Shown here: in pieces, positions 33,489 to 37,137 of the stretch
How the letters are laid out: every line of letters begins with the position of its first letter
Position numbering within the stretch: position 1 is the stretch's first letter
Assembly (NCBI RefSeq): GCF_002148965.1
Contig: NZ_NGFN01000023.1
Coordinates: 1,709 to 38,845 of the forward strand
From: Streptomyces swartbergensis
GTDB lineage: Bacteria; Actinomycetota; Actinomycetes; Streptomycetales; Streptomycetaceae
Direction of reading: 5' to 3'
DNA: 37,137 nucleotides
Made by a program: the position numbers and the translations under genes
The notes under the pieces: generated by a model
Told to the model about the DNA's origin: nothing
The model's database searches: none
The model's input: only the letters and a program-made list of their open reading frames with translations

Positions 33489-34004
33489 GTGTCAGCGGAC
33501 CGACGACCAATGAACCTTGAGGCGTATGTGGAACGGACCCGGAGCGGCCCGTGCTTCGTCTGTGCGTTCCTGGCCGGGAACCCGGACTACGCGCACGAGA
33601 CGGTTTTTGAGGATGCCGATCACGTAGCGTTCCTGGACAGGTGGCCCACGGTGCCGGGCAAGGTCCTGGTCGCTCCGAAGGCTCACGTCGAGCACGTCGT
33701 GCGCGACCTGGACGAGGCGGCCTACAGCCGGCTCATGCTGTTCGTCCGGGAGATCGCCCTCGCCGTCGAGGCCGTCTGCGAGCCGGAGCGCACATACCTG
33801 TACTCGCTCGGCAGCCAGCAGGGCAATGCGCATCTGCACTGGCACATCGCCGCTCTGCCGCCCGGCGTCCCCTACCCTGAGCAGCAGTTCCACGCTCTGA
33901 TGACGGAGAACGATGTCCTGGCGCTGCCGCCGGGCCAGGCGGCAGCGATGGCCGCAGGCCTGCGTGAGGCGGTCATCGCCCGGTCATGCTCAAGCCGCCG
34001 ATGA
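33489..34004 (+). CDS. HIT-domain protein
   Basis: This is a 171-residue histidine-triad protein with the CxxC-type pair in CFVCAFLAG (about 19-27), the FLDRWPTVPGKVLVAPKAHVEH beta region (about 45-66) and the catalytic triad in NAHLHWHIAALPPG (about 108-121). HIT proteins hydrolyse nucleotide phosphoramidates or dinucleotides. I chose the GTG at 33489 because GGAGAGG stands about 7 bases before it; the ATG at 33510 is an alternative. The two N-terminal cysteines with the histidines could bind zinc. A terminator overlaps its stop codon. Confidence 0.85.
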   Translation: MSADRRPMNLEAYVERTRSGPCFVCAFLAGNPDYAHETVFEDADHVAFLDRWPTVPGKVLVAPKAHVEHVVRDLDEAAYSRLMLFVREIALAVEAVCEPERTYLYSLGSQQGNAHLHWHIAALPPGVPYPEQQFHALMTENDVLALPPGQAAAMAAGLREAVIARSCSSRR

Positions 34005-34010
34005 CCGGGC
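33978..34010 (+). terminator. Hairpin terminator overlapping the HIT stop codon
   Basis: GCCCGGTCAT (33978-33987) pairs perfectly with 34001-34010 around a 13-base loop; the TGA at 34002-34004 lies in the right arm. Bases 34011-34390 contain only weak, mixed frames and no gene I can support. Confidence 0.65.
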
Positions 34011-34394
34011 GGCGTCCGGCTGTTCCCAGTCGCCCGCACACCTGACGGGTCTTGCTGGTCGGGACGGTCGGCACGTGGATGCGGCCACCGTTGACCATCG
34101 GCGTGGGAAGACAAACGATCATACGGAGGCCGCAGGTCACCCCTTGCAGCACCATCGCTGGCTCCTCGGTGACGCGCAGTATCACCTCCACGCCCTGCCC
34201 GAAGTGCAACAGGCCAACCGCCGGCACCGCCGACTCGTCCGCCGAACCCGAGCTTGCCTTCTCGCCCGGGACTACGCCGTCGCCCGCGACTGCCTGCAGG
34301 ACTGGTTCCAGGACGGAGAACCATCCGATCTGCAACAACACGGTGAGCATCCTGGAAGAGTCGATGGTGAGCCGGGCCATGGGGCGGCGCCATC

Positions 34395-34620
34395 AGCGCT
34401 GTCCGCATTCTGCTCACGGCCGAGGAAGCCACCGTGCGACAGCGCCTCGCTCAGCGCGAAACCGGATCCCAGCTACACGCTCACATCGACCGGAGCCTAC
34501 GGATGGCACGGCATCTCGACGAGGAGACTCCAGGGGGCACCGTCCGTATCCCGACTCCCGACGGACGACCGGTCGGTGTGGGACATCGCCCTGCAAGTAC
34601 TTCAAGCCACCACCTGGTAG
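34395..34620 (+). pseudogene. C-terminal fragment of a small P-loop kinase/ATPase
   Basis: The plus frame VRILLTAEEATVRQRLAQRE, then GSQLHAHIDRSLRMARHLDE and GTVRIPTPDGRPVG, continues after a frame change near 34570 with WDIALQVLQATTW and a stop. This matches the end of a group of small AAA/P-loop (shikimate- or gluconate-kinase-like) proteins common in streptomycetes. The P-loop part is missing. Confidence 0.5.
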
Positions 34621-34879
34621 AAGCGATTCAGGGCCTGCCACCCAGTGTGTCCGCTCCACAGAAAATGGATCAGAGCCCGGTCTCACTTGCAGACCACACG
34701 CGGGCAGATCGCTTCGGCCGCCCGACGCGGTGCTCGGGTCATAGCGCTCGAACGGCGGCCGACCACTGTTGAAAGCATGGTGCGTGACGTGGACACTGCC
34801 GGAGCCGATGCTTACCTCGCCCGTACCGGATCCTGCCGGCCCAGCTGGGCCGCAGAACCAAGTTATGGACCGCCTCCAC

Positions 34880-35022
34880 ACGCCAGCAGCCGATCCACTC
34901 ATGGGCAGCGGCGCGCGAGATGCCCGTCTCGCTTGGGGCAAGCGCACCGGGCGGCCCGCGCGGACACGCTCGACCAGCAGCCGCCTGCCGTGAACAATCA
35001 GCCGGGCACTCCGGTGGGACAC
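34880..35022 (-). mobile_element. IS481-type transposase N-terminal fragment
   Basis: From a GTG at 35022 the minus strand reads VSHRSARLIVHGRRLLVERV, then RAGRPV; in another frame it reads TGISRAAAHEWIGCWRVEA. This is the first HTH of IS481-family transposases. The frame is broken and the catalytic core absent. Bases 34621-34879 show nothing further I can name. Confidence 0.6.
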
Positions 35023-35103
35023 GAAGACCTCCGGATTGGTGCAGTCCAGGACACCACCACCACACCGGAGGTCCCCCACGATCAAACCCAGCGACCCCTT
35101 CGG

Positions 35104-35586
35104 TCAGGTGAGCCAGCTGCCCGCCGCGCATTCGGAGGCGGTGACCCACCGGTGAGACCCGATGCGGTCGTTCACGACCTGCCCTGGCCTGTTGTAGAAG
35201 TAGTTGTCCGTGAGGTTATCGGCCCACATCTCTCCCGGAGCGAGGCAGACGTAGCCGTTCTGATACTGGTAGTCCTTGTCGTAGTAGAAGGCGACGACGT
35301 CCTTGCCCCCGATGAACCCGCTGTTCATCACAGAGGACGCCTCTTTGTAGGCGATTGTCTGGAACGCGCCGCTGGTATCGCCCCAGAAGCGATCGTCTCC
35401 CGGTGTCGCGCCGAGGAGGTTCCCGTCACAGCCGTAGTCCGTCCAAGCCCTCACATTGCCGTCACGGCCCGGCCATTCCTGCTGACAGCGGTACTCCTGT
35501 GTTGCCGCCGCGGCAGAGGTGGTCGGTGCCGCAAGTCCGAGGGAGGTCAGGGCGATGGCGATGACGGCTGTACCTGGTCTGCGCAT
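35104..35586 (-). CDS. Secreted protein, peptidase-inhibitor I36/crystallin-like
   Basis: This 160-residue protein has a clear signal peptide (RRPG, core AVIAIALTSLGLAAP, cleavage near SAAAA at about residue 28). The mature part has four cysteines (YRCQQEW, DYGCDGN, YVCLAPG, SECAAG) and repeated short strands with Phe/Tyr/Trp and Gly, ending NDRIGSHRWV. Such features are found in the beta-gamma-crystallin-like peptidase inhibitor I36 group of Streptomyces. AAGGAG lies 6 bases before the ATG at 35586. The family call is tentative. It may inhibit a protease or bind a surface outside the cell. Confidence 0.6.
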   Translation of the reverse strand: MRRPGTAVIAIALTSLGLAAPTTSAAAATQEYRCQQEWPGRDGNVRAWTDYGCDGNLLGATPGDDRFWGDTSGAFQTIAYKEASSVMNSGFIGGKDVVAFYYDKDYQYQNGYVCLAPGEMWADNLTDNYFYNRPGQVVNDRIGSHRWVTASECAAGSWLT

Positions 35587-35659
35587 GGCGTACTCCTTGG
35601 TGTCCGCCTCTGGGACGAGGCATGCGATTCCACGGATGAGCCGTGGAGGTGATGGGCAG

Positions 35660-36565
35660 TCAGGCCCGTGGGCTGACGATCTTCTTGGCTCGGTCGAGCG
35701 CCTGGTGCTGCAACCGGGTGTGCGTGTCCAGGGCTTCGCCGTAGCGGCCGCGCAACTGGGCGACGTAATGGCTCTCGCGCTCCTCACCGATGGGGCGAAG
35801 GCCGGTGTCCCGGGCGCAGGTGGCGTCGGCCACGGCGAGCTTCCGCTCGGCCTCGAAGGCCTTGGACTCAGCCGTCCGGTAAGCCTGCGCGACCGCTGAC
35901 TGACGGGACGCACCCGGGTCCCGGTGGACGTACCCCGCCCGTTTCATGCACCGCGACCAGGCGTTCTGCGCCGCCGAGAACCGCTGGTCGGCCAGTACCC
36001 GGGGAACGTAGAGCGACCGGAGATGCCCGACGGCCTTCTCCGCACGAAACCAAGCCCTGGGATCCCCGTACAGCCTCTTCTCGGCCTCGGCCACGCAGCC
36101 GCCCATCCGCTTGCGCAGGCTGCCGCCGCCGGGGATCTCGACGGTGATCACCGGCGCGTCGATCCCCTCGTCCAGAGCCTCGTCGTAGGCCTGGCGCCGC
36201 CGCTCGGACAAGCTCTTGCGGTACGCGAGGTTGGGGTTGGAAGCCCGGGCGGCCGCTTCCTTGGCCTGGATGCGGCTGCCGTATCCGTGCTTGCGGGCCC
36301 AGCCGACATCGTCCAACACATAACCGAGCGTGCGGCTTTCCTCCAGGCTCAGCCGCTCGGCCTCCCAGAACTCGAAACCATGTCGTCTCATGCACGTGCC
36401 GATCAACTGTTGCTGCGCGTCCGAGATCCGCAACTGCTCGGCATCGGTCAGTTGCCGGGCTCCCCCGGCCGACGGAGACGCCGTGCTCTGCGGAGTGTGC
36501 CGGGCACTGCCGCAGCCGGTGATGACGGCCGACACAAGGAGCAGGCTGATCACAGCCTTGCGCAT
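35660..36565 (-). CDS. Putative lipoprotein
   Basis: The 301-residue protein has a lipoprotein signal: RKAVISLLLVSAVITGC with the lipobox ITGC at about residues 15-18. The mature part is highly charged and helical, with conserved cysteine-containing spots (GTCMRRHGFEFW, GGCVAEAEKRLYGD, WSRCMKRAGY, ADATCARDTG) spaced through the chain. I know this as a conserved Streptomyces lipoprotein type of unknown function. It should sit on the outer face of the cytoplasmic membrane. It lies 73 bases upstream of the secreted-protein gene in the same direction and may be cotranscribed. Confidence 0.75.
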   Translation of the reverse strand: MRKAVISLLLVSAVITGCGSARHTPQSTASPSAGGARQLTDAEQLRISDAQQQLIGTCMRRHGFEFWEAERLSLEESRTLGYVLDDVGWARKHGYGSRIQAKEAAARASNPNLAYRKSLSERRRQAYDEALDEGIDAPVITVEIPGGGSLRKRMGGCVAEAEKRLYGDPRAWFRAEKAVGHLRSLYVPRVLADQRFSAAQNAWSRCMKRAGYVHRDPGASRQSAVAQAYRTAESKAFEAERKLAVADATCARDTGLRPIGEERESHYVAQLRGRYGEALDTHTRLQHQALDRAKKIVSPRA

Positions 36566-36616
36566 GACATCCTCTCGCGTTGGGTGTGAACGGGACTGCT
36601 GTGCGGGCCAGGTCTG

Positions 36617-37075
36617 CTACCGGCCGCCCTCGAAAACGCCGCGAAGCGGACTCGGCGAGGAAGAGGGGGAGGGTGACGGTGAAGTGGTCCGCCGCGCGTC
36701 AACCCCCTTGGTCTCGCGGCCGACATGGGTAGCAACCCCCGGCGGGCCGGCGTCCAGTACACAACCGGGCCCCTCGCAGGGGCCCTGGTCCCCGTGCACA
36801 TCGGTGATGGCGTCGCCGTAGTCCGCGTGCGAGTACCAGGCCATGAGCTTTGTCCGGGCGCTGCGGTTCTTCGCCACCGCCGTCGCCCTGTTGTCGGAAC
36901 AGATCCGGCTCTTCACCCGGGAGGCCGGGTCACCTGGCTTCGCCCTCTCCACCACCAGAGTGCAGTACGTACCGCCCGGAGATGCCGCGGCTGATGCTGC
37001 CGGCGGGAGTCCGACGAGACCGGCGAACGAAGCGGCCACGCTCGGCGTGGCGGCCGTACGGGTGCACAGCTGCAT
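36617..37075 (-). CDS. Secreted I36-like protein, C-terminal half unusual
   Basis: The frame from the ATG at 37075 (AAGGAG about 5 bases upstream) gives 152 residues with a signal peptide (core VAASFAGLVGLPP, cleavage after ASAA at about 32). TYCTLVVERAKPGDPASRVK, then RTKLMAWYSHADYGDAITDV, resembles the first half of I36/crystallin-like secreted proteins. After GDQGPCEG the expected second half is replaced by a Pro/Ser-rich tail (TSPSPSPSSSPSP). Either this is a genuine linker-like end or the gene is truncated. Confidence 0.5.
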   Translation of the reverse strand: MQLCTRTAATPSVAASFAGLVGLPPAASAAASPGGTYCTLVVERAKPGDPASRVKSRICSDNRATAVAKNRSARTKLMAWYSHADYGDAITDVHGDQGPCEGPGCVLDAGPPGVATHVGRETKGVDARRTTSPSPSPSSSPSPLRGVFEGGR

Positions 37076-37137
37076 GGCGCTCCTTGCGGCCGGACTGCCA
37101 GGGGGTGTGGTTGCGCCCCGCAAGGCTAGAAGGGTGC

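Noticed and set aside
33973..34380. A 135-residue minus-strand frame after the HIT gene
   Set aside because: It starts without a ribosome site, spans the HIT terminator and has no recognisable motif; the composition is mixed across frames.
1..37137. CRISPR arrays, tRNA and rRNA genes
   Set aside because: No regularly spaced direct repeats and no cloverleaf or ribosomal signatures were seen on either strand.

Overview
The window looks like a piece of an actinomycete chromosome, almost certainly Streptomyces or a close relative. The DNA is strongly GC-rich with G/C third positions. GTG starts and 4-base stop/start overlaps are common. Several gene families are typical of that genus: DUF5133, DUF6131, CU044_5270-like, LysE, multi-gene ABC-2 operons and RHS toxins. 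The most striking property is decay. Next to about twenty apparently intact genes there are some twenty-five truncated, frameshifted or fused remnants, and pieces of IS5, IS21, IS481, IS701 and perhaps IS30 transposases. This is what an accessory region, such as a chromosome arm, looks like after repeated deletion and recombination.

Layout, left part. 206-1612 (minus) is the dead 3' end of an RHS polymorphic toxin with a DddA-like (SCP1.201-type) deaminase tip, followed by an intact, overlapping Imm1 immunity gene. A 5'-truncated TetR gene abuts it. 2521-5590 holds a TetR regulator with a visible promoter and operator, a coenzyme-reductase-like protein and two damaged luciferase-like monooxygenases. 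5868-10587 (minus) is a compact five-gene operon: a small secreted protein, an ABC ATPase, two ABC-2-type membrane proteins and a GT-C-like membrane glycosyltransferase.

Middle part. 11000-17450 is mostly remnants (unknown gene, XRE/TPR regulator, DUF6233-like, Ku C-terminus, uridine kinase, IstB, AraC, cupin) with four intact islands: DUF5133, DUF6131, an 89-residue hypothetical protein and a methyltransferase. 17740-19223 is an AraC regulator with a LysE exporter. 19415-22545 mixes IS5-type transposase pieces with a divergent MarR/YceI pair and a transposase-coupled coiled-coil/winged-helix gene.

Right part. 22619-30370 is a catabolic region. A ROK-type regulator is followed by two promoters carrying the same 17-bp quasi-palindrome. 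The first promoter drives an amine-oxidase-like gene reduced to its two ends. The second drives an intact trio: a class III PLP enzyme most like the O-phospho-amino-alcohol phospho-lyases, an APH-fold small-molecule kinase and a HAD hydrolase. A polyamine-type ABC importer downstream survives only as a binding-protein/ATPase chimera. I infer a kinase plus phospho-lyase route for an amino alcohol or hydroxylated amino acid, whose import and oxidation arms have been lost. 30365-31430 holds more IS and RHS debris. 31713-33258 is an ECF sigma factor with its overlapping membrane partner, followed by a HIT protein. The window ends with three secreted or lipid-anchored proteins (35104-37075). No tRNA, rRNA or CRISPR array was seen.
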